Assembly: GCA_014649355.1 (NCBI GenBank)
Contig: BMSW01000003.1
Span: forward strand, 186,001-250,000
Source: Streptomyces althioticus
GTDB taxonomy: Bacteria > Actinomycetota > Actinomycetes > Streptomycetales > Streptomycetaceae
Direction: 5' to 3'
DNA length: 64,000 bases
Below, one piece after another: positions 27,636-35,998 of this stretch. Numbering within the stretch: position 1 is the stretch's first letter; every line of letters starts with the position of its first letter. The notes beneath the pieces were generated by a model. The model was not told the origin of the DNA. It saw only the letters and a program-made list of their open reading frames with translations, and did no database searches. Both the position numbers and the translations under genes were made by a program.

Positions 27636-29432
27636 TTGCGCGAGTTCAGCCTTCCGGCCCTGTACGAGGTCCCCGCGGACGGCAACATGACCGACATCGT
27701 CCGCCGAAACGCCGCGCAGCATCCAGACGTCGCCGTCATGGCCCGCAAGGTCGCCGGCACGTGGCAGGACGTGACGGCCACCACCTTCCTCGACGAGGTG
27801 CGGGCCGCCGCCAAGGGCCTGATCGCGGCGGGCGTGCAGCCCGGCGACCGGGTCGGCCTGATGTCCCGCACCCGCTACGAGTGGACGCTGCTCGACTTCG
27901 CGATCTGGAGCGCCGGCGCGATCACCGTGCCGGTGTACGAGACCAGTTCGGCGGAGCAGGTCGCGTGGATCCTCGGCGACTCCGGCGCCTCCGCCTGCCT
28001 GGTGGAGCTCGACTCGCACGCGGCGACCGTGGAGTCCGTGCGCGACCGGCTGCCCGGGCTGAAGAACGTGTGGCAGATCGAGGACGGCGGCCTGGAGGAG
28101 CTGCGCCGCCTCGGCGCGGACGTCGGCGACGAGAGGGTCGAGGAGCGCTCCTCGGTCGCCAAGGCCGACGACCCGGCGACCATCGTCTACACCTCGGGCA
28201 CCACCGGCCGCCCCAAGGGCTGCGTGCTCACCCACCGCAACTTCTTCGCCGAGTGCGGCAACATCGTGGAGCGGCTGCGTCCGCTGTTCCGCACCGGCGA
28301 GTGCTCGGTGCTGCTGTTCCTGCCGCTCGCCCACGTCTTCGGGCGGATGGTGCAGATCGCGCCGATGGTGGCGCCGATCAAGCTGGGCTGCGTCCCGGAC
28401 ATCAAGAACCTCACCGACGAGCTGGCCTCGTTCCGCCCGACGCTGATCCTCGGCGTGCCGCGGGTGTTCGAGAAGGTCTACAACTCGGCGCGCGCCAAGG
28501 CGCAGGCGGACGGCAAGGGCAAGATCTTCGACAAGGCGGCCGACGCCGCGATCGCCTGGAGCCAGGCGCTGGACTCCCCGTCGGGCCCGTCGTTCGGCCT
28601 GAAGGTCAAGCACAAGGTCTTCGACAAGCTGGTCTACAGCAAGCTCCGCGCGGTGCTGGGCGGACGCGGCGAGTACGCCATCTCCGGCGGCGCCCCGCTC
28701 GGCGAGCGCCTCGGCCACTTCTTCCGCGGCATCGGCTTCAGTGTGCTGGAGGGCTACGGCCTGACCGAGTCCTGCGCGGCCACCGCCTTCAACCCGTGGG
28801 ACCGCCAGAAGATCGGCACGGTCGGCCAGCCGCTGCCCGGCTCCGTGGTGCGCATAGCGGACGACGGCGAGGTGCTGCTGCACGGCGAGCACCTGTTCAA
28901 GGAGTACTGGAACAACCCGGGCGCGACCGCCGAGGCGCTGGCCGACGGCTGGTTCCACACCGGGGACATCGGCACCCTGGACGAGGACGGCTACCTGCGG
29001 ATCACCGGCCGGAAGAAGGAGATCCTGGTGACGGCCGGCGGCAAGAACGTCGCCCCGGCGGTCATCGAGGACCGCATCCGGGCGCACGCGCTGGTCGCGG
29101 AGTGCATGGTGGTCGGCGACGGGCGGCCGTTCGTGGGCGCGCTCATCACCCTCGACGAGGAGTTCCTGGGCCGCTGGTGCGCGGAGCACGGCAAGCCGGA
29201 GGGGTCGACGGCGGTGTCGCTGTGCGACGACCCGGATCTGCTGGCGGCGATCCAGGAGGCGGTGGACGACGGCAACGCGGCGGTGTCCAAGGCGGAGTCG
29301 GTGCGGAAGTTCCGGGTGCTGCCGGCGCAGTTCACGGAGGAGTCGGGGCATTTGACGCCCTCGCTGAAGCTGAAGCGGAATGTCGTGGCGAAGGATTACG
29401 CGCACGAGATCGAGGCGATCTACGCCAAGTAG
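27636..29432 (+). CDS. Long-chain fatty-acid CoA ligase (FadD15-like)
   Basis: A 598-residue AMP-forming ligase that activates fatty acids to acyl-CoA. The adenylate motifs are complete: IVYTSGTTGRPKGCVLTH (P-loop, ~residue 187-204), YGLTESCAA (~373), WFHTGDIGTLDEDGYLRITGRKKE (~432-455) and ITPSLKLKR-like VLTPSLKLKRN with the catalytic Lys near the C-terminus. The start is TTG at 27636 with AGGAG eight bases upstream; there is no suitable ATG nearby. It converges with a PimB-like gene across a shared hairpin. M. tuberculosis fadD15 and pimB' have the same arrangement as I remember it. Confidence 0.93.
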   Translation: MREFSLPALYEVPADGNMTDIVRRNAAQHPDVAVMARKVAGTWQDVTATTFLDEVRAAAKGLIAAGVQPGDRVGLMSRTRYEWTLLDFAIWSAGAITVPVYETSSAEQVAWILGDSGASACLVELDSHAATVESVRDRLPGLKNVWQIEDGGLEELRRLGADVGDERVEERSSVAKADDPATIVYTSGTTGRPKGCVLTHRNFFAECGNIVERLRPLFRTGECSVLLFLPLAHVFGRMVQIAPMVAPIKLGCVPDIKNLTDELASFRPTLILGVPRVFEKVYNSARAKAQADGKGKIFDKAADAAIAWSQALDSPSGPSFGLKVKHKVFDKLVYSKLRAVLGGRGEYAISGGAPLGERLGHFFRGIGFSVLEGYGLTESCAATAFNPWDRQKIGTVGQPLPGSVVRIADDGEVLLHGEHLFKEYWNNPGATAEALADGWFHTGDIGTLDEDGYLRITGRKKEILVTAGGKNVAPAVIEDRIRAHALVAECMVVGDGRPFVGALITLDEEFLGRWCAEHGKPEGSTAVSLCDDPDLLAAIQEAVDDGNAAVSKAESVRKFRVLPAQFTEESGHLTPSLKLKRNVVAKDYAHEIEAIYAK

Positions 29433-29488
29433 CGCCAACTGGGGTGCCTGTGCTCGCCATTGGCGGGTGCGGGTGCGTGGGGGTTGGT

Positions 29489-29509
29489 CGCGCAGTTCCC
29501 CGCGCCCCT
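29489..29509. repeat. Dispersed repeat copy between ligase and glycosyltransferase
   Basis: CGCGCAGTTCCCCGCGCCCCT with the preceding GGGTGCGTGGGGGTTGG flank, same orientation as the copies at 2.6-2.8 kb. It directly abuts the terminator hairpin. Confidence 0.8.
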
Positions 29510-29551
29510 GTAACGCGAGAGCCGCCCTTCGAGGGCGGCTCTCGCGTTACA
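29509..29551. terminator. Bidirectional terminator, 19-bp perfect stem
   Basis: Bases 29509-29527 pair perfectly with 29533-29551 around TTCGA. It serves the acyl-CoA ligase on the plus strand and the glycosyltransferase on the minus strand. The stop codon of the latter (29547-29549) lies inside the stem. Confidence 0.9.
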
Positions 29552-30689
29552 GGAGTGTTTTCAGCTTGTCGGCGAGGAGGTCCCAGCGCCACTTCTCCTC
29601 GACCCACTCCCGGCCGCGGCGGCCCATGCGGTCGCGGAGTTCGGGGTCTGCGAGGAGGGTCGTGATGCGGTCGGCCGTCTCGGTGGGGGACGTGCCGGGG
29701 ACCACCCAGCCTGTTTCGCCGTCGAGGACCGCGTCGGGGGCGCCTCCGGAGTCGCCGGCGACGACCGGGATGCCTGTCGCGGAGGCTTCCAGGTAGACGA
29801 TGCCGAGGCCCTCCACGTCCAGGCCGCCGCGGCGGGTCCGGCAGGGCATCGCGAAGACGTCGCCCGCGCCGTAGTGGGCGGGCAGCTCGGACCAGGGGAC
29901 GGAGCCCGTGAAGCGGACGGAGGCGGCGACGCCGGTGTCGGCGGCGAGGCGGCGCAGGTCCTTCTCGTAGGGGCCGCCGCCGACGATCAGCAAGGCGGCG
30001 TCCGGCTCGGCGGCGAGGATCGCGGGCATCGCCCGGATCAGCGTGTCCTGGCCCTTGCGCGGCACGAGACGCGAGACGCACACGACCACCGGGCGGTCCG
30101 TCAGCCCGAGCCGGGCGCGCACCTCGTCGCCGCCGGAGCCGGGGTGGAAGGTCTTCTCGTCGACCCCGGGCGGCAGCTGCACCATGCGCGCGGCGGCCTC
30201 CGGGGTGAGGGCGCGGGCGATCCGGGAGCGGGTGTACTCGCCCAGGTAGGTGATCGTGTCTGTGGACTCCCCGATGCGGCGCAGCAGCTGCCGTGCGGCG
30301 GGCAGCTGGGCCCAGCCGGCCTCGTGGCCGTGGGTGGTGGCCACGATCCGCTCGGCGCCCGCCCGGCGCAGCGCCGGGGCCATCAGGCCGAGCGGCGCCG
30401 CCGCCCCGAACCACACCGACGTGCAGCCGTGCTCGCGCAGCAGCCCCACGGCCCGCCGGGTGGCGGCCGGGGTGGGCAGCAGCATCGTCGTACGGTCACG
30501 GACGACGGTGAAGGGCTGCTCGGCGTCGAAGGCCGCGGTGGCCTCGACGCCCTCCCGGGTGCGCTTCCAGGTGGAGGCGTAGACGACCACGCGCTCCGGG
30601 TCCAGGCGCAGCGCCATGTTGTGCAGGAAGGCCTGGATGCCGCCGGGACGGGGCGGGAAGTCGTTGGTGACGATCAGGGTCTTGTGCAT
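29547..30689 (-). CDS. GT4 glycosyltransferase, PimB-like mannosyltransferase
   Basis: A 380-residue GT-B glycosyltransferase. The N-terminus LIVTNDFPPRPGGIQAFLHN matches the VTNDFPPRxGGIQ opening of actinobacterial PimB', which adds the second mannose to phosphatidylinositol mannosides. The nucleotide-sugar domain has VSRLVPRKGQDTLIRA (~205), GGGPYEKDLR and the EX7E-like EGLGIVYLEASATGIPVV (~302). It should act at the inner face of the membrane using GDP-mannose. The stop is within the terminator hairpin. Adjacent genes (acyl-CoA ligase, GT87-like enzyme) fit a mannolipid role. Confidence 0.9.
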   Translation of the reverse strand: MHKTLIVTNDFPPRPGGIQAFLHNMALRLDPERVVVYASTWKRTREGVEATAAFDAEQPFTVVRDRTTMLLPTPAATRRAVGLLREHGCTSVWFGAAAPLGLMAPALRRAGAERIVATTHGHEAGWAQLPAARQLLRRIGESTDTITYLGEYTRSRIARALTPEAAARMVQLPPGVDEKTFHPGSGGDEVRARLGLTDRPVVVCVSRLVPRKGQDTLIRAMPAILAAEPDAALLIVGGGPYEKDLRRLAADTGVAASVRFTGSVPWSELPAHYGAGDVFAMPCRTRRGGLDVEGLGIVYLEASATGIPVVAGDSGGAPDAVLDGETGWVVPGTSPTETADRITTLLADPELRDRMGRRGREWVEEKWRWDLLADKLKTLL

Positions 30690-30810
30690 CGCCGCCGACC
30701 CTACCGAACGGTTGTCGCGCGTCCGCCACGGCGCTGCTCGGTGGCATGTGCACCGGCTTCCGGGACATCATGGCCCCTCATCGACCGCACACCGGACGGG
30801 CAGGAATCAC

Positions 30811-32046
30811 GTGGAACCGACGGCCGCACGGGGGTCTCTGGCCGGACTGCTGGGGATCTGGGGCGTGACGCGCGCGGCACTGCTGCTGTGTGTGCTGAAG
30901 GTGGTGGTCTTCCCGGGCCCGGACGTCACCAGCGACGTGTCGGTGATCTACCGGGGCTGGTACGACGTCCTGGTCACCGGAACGTTTCCGCAGGACGACG
31001 TGACCTGGCAGTACCCGCCCGCCGCGGCCCTGGCGGTCCTCTCCCCCGCCGTGCTGCCCTTCCTGGAGTACGCCACGGCCTTCTTCGTACTGGCGGTGGC
31101 GGCCGACGCGGCGACGCTGGCGCTGCTGCTGCGCGGGGCGCGCGGCGGGGGCCGCTCCCGGCGCGGGGTGTGGCTGTGGGTGGCGGGCGTGCCGCTGCTC
31201 GGTCCGACGGTGTACGCCCGCTACGACGTGATGGTGACGGCGGTCGCGGTGGCCGCGCTGCTGGCGGCCGGCCGGCATCCACGGGTGGCGGGCGCGCTGA
31301 TGGCGTTCGGGGCGCTGCTGAAGGTGTGGCCGGCGCTGCTGCTGCTCGCGGTGCGCAGGCGGGCCGTGTGGGTGTCGGCGGCGGTGACGGGCGTGGTGGT
31401 GGCCGGGCTGTTCGCGGTGTCGATGCCGGGCGCGTTCGCGTTCCTGGGTTTCCAGCGGGACCGGGGCACGGAGGTGGAGTCGCTGGGGTCGCTGGTGTTC
31501 CACGTGGCCCGGCACCACGGCTGGGACGGCGAGGTGCTGCTGAACTACGGCTCGGTGGAGTTTCTGGGTCCCTACGTGAGCTGGGTGTCCACGGGGGCGC
31601 TGTTCCTGACGGGGGCCGCGCTGGCCTGGCTGGTGCTGTGGCGGCTGCTGGCGACCCGGTTCGCGCCGCACACGGCGGCGGACGCGGCGTTCACGGCGGT
31701 GCTGCTGTTCACCGTCACCAGCCGGGTGATCAGTCCCCAGTACATGGTGTGGCTGGTGGGGACGGCGGCGGTGTGCCTGTGCTTCCGGGAGAGCCGCATG
31801 GGGCGGCCGGCGGTCCTGGTGCTGGTGGCGTGCCCGGTGACGATGCTGGAGTTCCCCGTGTGGTTCGGCCACGTGGTGGCGAGCGACGCGCTGGGCGTCA
31901 CGTTGCTGGTGGTCCGCAACGGGCTTTTGGTGGCGGCGTCGCTGCTGGCCGCCGGCGCCCTGTGGCGGGCGACGGTCCCGAGCCGGAGGGAAGTTCCCTC
32001 CACGCCTGGCCCGTCCTGGGCGGAACGAACGAGGGTGCCTTCGTAA
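30811..32046 (+). CDS. GT87-like polyprenol-phosphate-mannose-dependent mannosyltransferase
   Basis: A 411-residue polytopic membrane protein with about ten hydrophobic segments (LLGIWGVTRAALLLCVLKVV at the start, later AAVTGVVVAGLFAVSMPGAF and LVVRNGLLVAASLLAAG). It looks like a GT-C glycosyltransferase of the GT87 family: the first extracytoplasmic loop has DVSVIYRGWYDVL and WQYPPAAAL, and SRVISPQYMVWL occurs near residue 310. Mycobacterial relatives such as Rv2181 add alpha-1,2-mannose to lipomannan. Start GTG 30811 has CAGGAA upstream. It is divergent from the PimB-like gene. Confidence 0.82.
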   Translation: MEPTAARGSLAGLLGIWGVTRAALLLCVLKVVVFPGPDVTSDVSVIYRGWYDVLVTGTFPQDDVTWQYPPAAALAVLSPAVLPFLEYATAFFVLAVAADAATLALLLRGARGGGRSRRGVWLWVAGVPLLGPTVYARYDVMVTAVAVAALLAAGRHPRVAGALMAFGALLKVWPALLLLAVRRRAVWVSAAVTGVVVAGLFAVSMPGAFAFLGFQRDRGTEVESLGSLVFHVARHHGWDGEVLLNYGSVEFLGPYVSWVSTGALFLTGAALAWLVLWRLLATRFAPHTAADAAFTAVLLFTVTSRVISPQYMVWLVGTAAVCLCFRESRMGRPAVLVLVACPVTMLEFPVWFGHVVASDALGVTLLVVRNGLLVAASLLAAGALWRATVPSRREVPSTPGPSWAERTRVPS

Positions 32047-32053
32047 CACCCCT

Positions 32054-32271
32054 CAGGGGCGCGGGGAACTGCGCGACCAGCCACGGAAGTCCCGCACCCG
32101 GCGTTCGCGGGGTACCGCCGCGCCCACCCGTGCCGCCCCAAGCGGCACGACTGCCCGCAGCTGGGGCGGAACGCCCCTTCAGGGGCGCGGGGAACTGCGC
32201 GACCAGCCCCCATGGCGCGGCACGGGCGCCACGGACGGAGACGTCCCACAAAGGGGCGCGGGGAACTGCGC
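32054..32271. repeat. Three dispersed-repeat cores plus one composite module
   Basis: AGGGGCGCGGGGAACTGCGC occurs at 32054-32073, 32181-32200 and 32252-32271. Between the first two lies the GTACCGCCGCGCCCACCCGT module with its GTGCCGC/GCGGCAC hairpin, almost identical to that near 16.3 kb. The array fills the 245-base gap between two convergent genes. Confidence 0.85.
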
Positions 32272-32291
32272 GGCCGTTCCGAAGGCACCCC

Positions 32292-33488
32292 TCACTCCGC
32301 CAGAACCCCCCGCACATAGTCCCGCCACTGCAGTGTGAACTCCTCCGGCGTCACCCCCAGCACACGCCCCATCGCGTCCTCGACCGCACCCTCGCGGTCC
32401 GGATGCGCGCCCACGGCGCGGTAGAACTCCCCCAGCCCCTCCTCCCCCCACCGCTCCGCGATCATCCGGCACGCCAGCCAGCTGCCCTCGTACGCCCGCG
32501 CCAGCCCGTCCGCGTCTCCGGTGAAGCCGAACTCCTCGTCCTCGGGGAGCGCGCCCGGCAGCTCGCCCCGCCCGACGGCCTGCGCGAGTTCGGGCGCGGC
32601 CTCGGCGGGGTCGCGGCCCGCGCCGCGGTAGCCGGCCCAGTCGGCGTACCCCTCGGAGAGCCACAGCGGCGTCGCGGCGGAGGTGTGGGCGCGGGTGGCG
32701 ACGTGCGCGGTCTCGTGGGTGAGGACGACCTGCCGTCCGGAGTCGCCGAGCAGCCCGAAGGCGTCGGGGTTGACGATCACCCGGTCCGCGGGCGCCCGGG
32801 GTCCGCCTCCGGTCGCCCCGGTGGTGACGGCCGCGATGCCCCGGTAGGAGGACGCGGGCGAGCCCAGGAGGCCCGCCATGCCCTCCAGGGTCTCCGGAAC
32901 GAGGACGACGACGCGGCGCGCCCACTCGGGGCCCCAGGCGTCGGAGACGGCGGGCACGGCACGGTCGGCGAGGTCGGCGTAGTCGCGCAGGGCCTCCTCG
33001 GAGTGCCCGACGCCCAGCACCAGGCTGCGCTCGCCGCGCACGGCCTGCGCCCTGCCCTGGTCCCAGAGCTGCTGCCCGGACTTCTCGGCGGGGCGGTCGG
33101 ACTCCACCGACCAGCGGCCGTCGCGGTCCCGGCCGAGGCTGAGGGTGCGGGCGGTGACGACCGGCGAGCGGTCGTGGCCGTCGACGCGGTAGCTGAGGTC
33201 GGCGGAGGCGGTGGCGCGGTCGCCGGTGCGGTCCAGGGCGGTGAGCCGGTAGGACCAGTCCGCAAGGGGCACCGCGCGCAGGTTGTCGAAGCCGTCGCGG
33301 GTGCCGGTGCGGGCGTAGGCGGCGGCGTCGCGGTCGAGGACGGCCTCGGCGCGCCGGTCGAGCAGGGACTGCACCTCGGCGCGGGCGGCGTCCACCGCGG
33401 GGCCGCCGCCGCATCCCACGAGGGCGGCGAGCAGCAGGCACAACGCCGCCACCGCCGCCTGGAGGGACACCCGCGTTCGACCGGCCAC
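32292..33488 (-). CDS. Lipoprotein zinc metallopeptidase (gluzincin-like)
   Basis: 398 residues beginning with a lipoprotein signal (LLLAALVGC, lipid-modified Cys26), so anchored outside the membrane. A zinc-protease motif HETAH (258-262) followed by WLSEG (third ligand Glu279) and YADW indicates an HExxH-x16-E gluzincin in the C-terminal half. The N-terminal half, rich in beta strands, resembles the NTF2/SnoaL-like domains of secreted lipoproteins (RAEAVLDRDAAAYART). The substrate is unknown. The start is GTG 33488. Its tail faces the GT87-like gene across the repeat array. Confidence 0.85.
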   Translation of the reverse strand: MAGRTRVSLQAAVAALCLLLAALVGCGGGPAVDAARAEVQSLLDRRAEAVLDRDAAAYARTGTRDGFDNLRAVPLADWSYRLTALDRTGDRATASADLSYRVDGHDRSPVVTARTLSLGRDRDGRWSVESDRPAEKSGQQLWDQGRAQAVRGERSLVLGVGHSEEALRDYADLADRAVPAVSDAWGPEWARRVVVLVPETLEGMAGLLGSPASSYRGIAAVTTGATGGGPRAPADRVIVNPDAFGLLGDSGRQVVLTHETAHVATRAHTSAATPLWLSEGYADWAGYRGAGRDPAEAAPELAQAVGRGELPGALPEDEEFGFTGDADGLARAYEGSWLACRMIAERWGEEGLGEFYRAVGAHPDREGAVEDAMGRVLGVTPEEFTLQWRDYVRGVLAE

Positions 33489-33521
33489 CTTTCCGAGGGT
33501 ACGGGCCCGGGCCCGCGGGAG

Positions 33522-34535
33522 TCAGACCCTGGTGACCGAGGAGACCGGCATCATGCCGACCGGGTCGTAGCGCACGGGTGCGCCGGGGTAGGGGGCGTGG
33601 ATCACCTGGCCGTTGCCCGTGTACATCGCCACGTGGGAGGCGTCGGAGCGGTAGAGGACCAGGTCGCCGGGGCGGGCCTCGGACAGCGGGACCTGCCGTC
33701 CGGCGTACCGCTGCGCCTGCGAGGTGCGCGGCAGTGCGACGCCGGCCTGCGCGTACGCCCACTGGGTGAGCCCGGAGCAGTCGAAGCCGGAGGGGCCGTT
33801 GGCGCCCCACACGTAGGGCCTGCCGAGGGCGGAGCGGGCGGCGGCGACGGCGGCGGCCGCGCGTCCGGAGGCGGGGGCGTCGCCGGGGCCGAGCAGGTCG
33901 GTGCGGCCGGAGCGGGAGGCGCGGTCCCAGGCGGCGCGTTCGCCGGCCGGGAGGGAGTTGAGCAGCCGGCGGGCCTCGGCGAGCTTGTGCTCCACGGTGC
34001 GTTTGTGGGTGGCGGCGGCCTTGCGGCTGCGTTCGAGGGCGCCGAGCCGTTTCGCGGCCTCGGCGCGGTCCTGGGACAGCGAGCGCAGGGTGCCGCGGAG
34101 CTTCCTGAGTTCGGCGGTCTGGTGGACGCCGAGCCGGTCGAGGACGGAGGCCTTGCGGAGGTAGTCCTCCGGGTCCTCGGAGAGCAGCAGGGAGAGGGCG
34201 GGATCGAGGCCGCCGGAGCGGTACTGGGAGCCGGCGAGCGAACCCAGCGTCTCCCGCATGGTGTTGACCCGCTGTTGCTTGCGGGCGATGCCGTCCTGGG
34301 CGTCGGCGATCTCCCGGCGCAGGGCGTCGGCGCTCTCGTCGGCCGCGTTGTAGGCCTCGGTGGCCTTCTCGGCCTCACGGTAGAGGCGGTCGACCTCGGC
34401 CCGGGTGTCCTCCTGGGGCGCGGCCGTGGCGGGTACCGCGCCGAGGGCGGTGGCGGCCGCGGAGAGCAGGCCCAGGGCGAGGGCGGTGCTCCGCTCGGAC
34501 CCTGAGGACGGTGCGGTACGGCGATGGGACCCCAC
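33522..34535 (-). CDS. NlpC/P60 peptidoglycan endopeptidase with coiled-coil domain
   Basis: A 337-residue secreted hydrolase: signal peptide (ALALGLLSAAATALGAVPATAAP), a long coiled coil (about 45-195; AEVDRLYREAEKATEAYN onward), and a C-terminal NlpC/P60 domain with GFDCSGLTQWAYAQAG (catalytic Cys, ~250), SHVAMYTGNGQVIHAP (catalytic His, ~299). This is the RipA/RipC-like layout that cuts D-Glu-DAP bonds; the coiled coil may be gated by FtsEX-like partners. The start at GTG 34535 follows AAGGAG; an upstream GTG would precede the signal peptide with unrelated sequence. It is a paralogue of the next gene. Confidence 0.92.
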   Translation of the reverse strand: MGSHRRTAPSSGSERSTALALGLLSAAATALGAVPATAAPQEDTRAEVDRLYREAEKATEAYNAADESADALRREIADAQDGIARKQQRVNTMRETLGSLAGSQYRSGGLDPALSLLLSEDPEDYLRKASVLDRLGVHQTAELRKLRGTLRSLSQDRAEAAKRLGALERSRKAAATHKRTVEHKLAEARRLLNSLPAGERAAWDRASRSGRTDLLGPGDAPASGRAAAAVAAARSALGRPYVWGANGPSGFDCSGLTQWAYAQAGVALPRTSQAQRYAGRQVPLSEARPGDLVLYRSDASHVAMYTGNGQVIHAPYPGAPVRYDPVGMMPVSSVTRV

Positions 34536-34726
34536 GGGAAGTCGCGCTCCTTCCGCTGGCGGACAGGGAAACGCGGCAGACAGTAGCCGCCGGGGCCGCC
34601 CGCGGAGCCACGGCCACGGCGGCACGCACGGTGACGCCCCGCCGTTGACCTGGGTCAAGGCGGGGCGTGGGGGTGGAACGGGGCCGCCGGGAATCCCCCG
34701 AACGGGGGCACCTCGGGCGGTATCGG

Positions 34727-35767
34727 TCAGACGCGGACGCCGAACATGAAGGGGCCGCCGATGGTGTTCATCGACTCGTAGCGCACGACGGTGCCGGTGC
34801 GGGGGGCGTGGATGATCTGGCCGTTGCCCGCGTAGAGGCCCACGTGGTGCAGGTCGTTGAAGAAGAACACCAGGTCGCCGACCTTGAGCTGGTCCACCGA
34901 GTAGATCTTGGTGCCGGCGCCGGTCTGGGCCTCGGAGGTGCGCGGGATGCCGACGCCTGCCTGCGCGTACGCCCAGGAGGTCAGGCCCGAGCAGTCGAAG
35001 GAGGACGGGCCGGTGGCGCCGTAGACGTAGGGGGTGCCGAGCTTGCTCTGCGCGGCGGCGAAGGCGGCGGCGGCGCGGCCGGAGCCGGCCGGGACGTTGA
35101 CCGAGAGGGCGTCGCGCTCGCTGGCGCGGGTGGCGCGGTTCTGCTCCTCGGCGAGCTGCGCCTTCTCCGCGGCGGTGAGGCTGTTGAGCAGCTTCTGCGC
35201 GGAGGCGAGCTTGCCCTGGACCTGCTTCTTCTTCTTGCCCAGTTCGGCCCGGGTGGAGGAGAGGTCCTTGAGCTTCTCGGCGGCCTCGGCGCGCTGCTGG
35301 GCCAGTTCGCGCTGCTTCTCCTGGATCTTCTTCAGCGAGTCGACCTGCTGGGCGCTCAACTGGTCCAGGGTGGACGCCTTGTCGAGGTAGTCGTCCGGGT
35401 CGGCGGAGAGGAACAGCTGGACGGAGGGGTCGATGCCGCCGCTGCGGTACTGGGCGCTGGCCATCGAACCGAGGCCGTCGCGCAAGTCGTTGAGCTCCTG
35501 CTGACCCTTGGCGACGTTGTCCTGGATGGTGGAGATCTCCTTCTGGAGCTTCTCCTGCTTCTCCTTGGCCCCGTTGTACTTCTCGGTGGCCTGCTCCGCC
35601 TGCTCGTAGAGCTTGTCGACCTTGGCCTTGACCTCGTCCTTGCTCGGCTTCTCGCTGGGGGCCGCGTTGGCGGCCTGCGAGCTCATGACGACGGCAGCAG
35701 CGGCGGCGGTGGTGAGCACGGTCACGCGTGCGCGGCTCGGCTGCTTGGGACGACGGTGGGACGCCAC
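34727..35767 (-). CDS. NlpC/P60 peptidoglycan endopeptidase (second paralogue)
   Basis: 346 residues with the same layout as its neighbour: signal peptide ending ANAAP, coiled coil rich in Lys/Glu/Gln (EQAEQATEKYNGAKEKQEKL), then NlpC/P60 with FDCSGLTSWAYAQAG (Cys ~258) and HHVGLYAGNGQIIHAP (His ~308). Identity to the 33522-34535 gene is obvious along the whole length, including YRSGG(I/L)DP and DYL.KAS.LD, indicating a local tandem duplication; this copy is more lysine-rich. GTG 35767 has AAGGAG upstream. A separate upstream promoter and leader of ~150 bases suggest independent regulation. Confidence 0.93.
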   Translation of the reverse strand: MASHRRPKQPSRARVTVLTTAAAAAVVMSSQAANAAPSEKPSKDEVKAKVDKLYEQAEQATEKYNGAKEKQEKLQKEISTIQDNVAKGQQELNDLRDGLGSMASAQYRSGGIDPSVQLFLSADPDDYLDKASTLDQLSAQQVDSLKKIQEKQRELAQQRAEAAEKLKDLSSTRAELGKKKKQVQGKLASAQKLLNSLTAAEKAQLAEEQNRATRASERDALSVNVPAGSGRAAAAFAAAQSKLGTPYVYGATGPSSFDCSGLTSWAYAQAGVGIPRTSEAQTGAGTKIYSVDQLKVGDLVFFFNDLHHVGLYAGNGQIIHAPRTGTVVRYESMNTIGGPFMFGVRV

Positions 35768-35998
35768 GGAGACGAGCTCCTTCTCGAGAGTGATCGCGCG
35801 AGCGAGGGTTCGAAGGCAGACCCTAGTGATTCTCTTGTGATCAGTTCAAATCCCTGGGCACAAAATCTCCGCTACAGCGCGTTTATTACGTGACAACTCA
35901 CCTGCAGTGACGCGCCCTTGACGCTACGTTGCGTGACGGTTCCGTCAATTCAGGCATTAGCCCTGTACGTTGCACGAGGGACTGATGTGCATCAGATA
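35768..35998 (-). promoter_or_regulatory. AT-richer promoter/leader region of the second NlpC/P60 gene
   Basis: Reading the minus strand, TTGACG, 16 bases, then TAGCGT (about 35925-35952) form a fair promoter, giving a leader of roughly 150 bases. Palindromes CTGATGTGCATCAG (35982-35995) and GTGACAACTCAC (35890-35901) lie in the region. A c-di-AMP riboswitch, common ahead of such genes in Streptomyces, was considered, but I could not recognise its conserved core. Confidence 0.45.

Noticed and set aside
29874..34505. 1543-codon plus-strand frame running through five genes
   Set aside because: It crosses three intergenic repeat blocks and both strands' real genes; an artefact of composition.
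35768..35998. Possible c-di-AMP (ydaO-type) riboswitch ahead of the NlpC/P60 gene
   Set aside because: The gene type and leader length fit, but I could not find the conserved core sequences. A covariance-model search (Rfam ydaO-yuaA) would decide.
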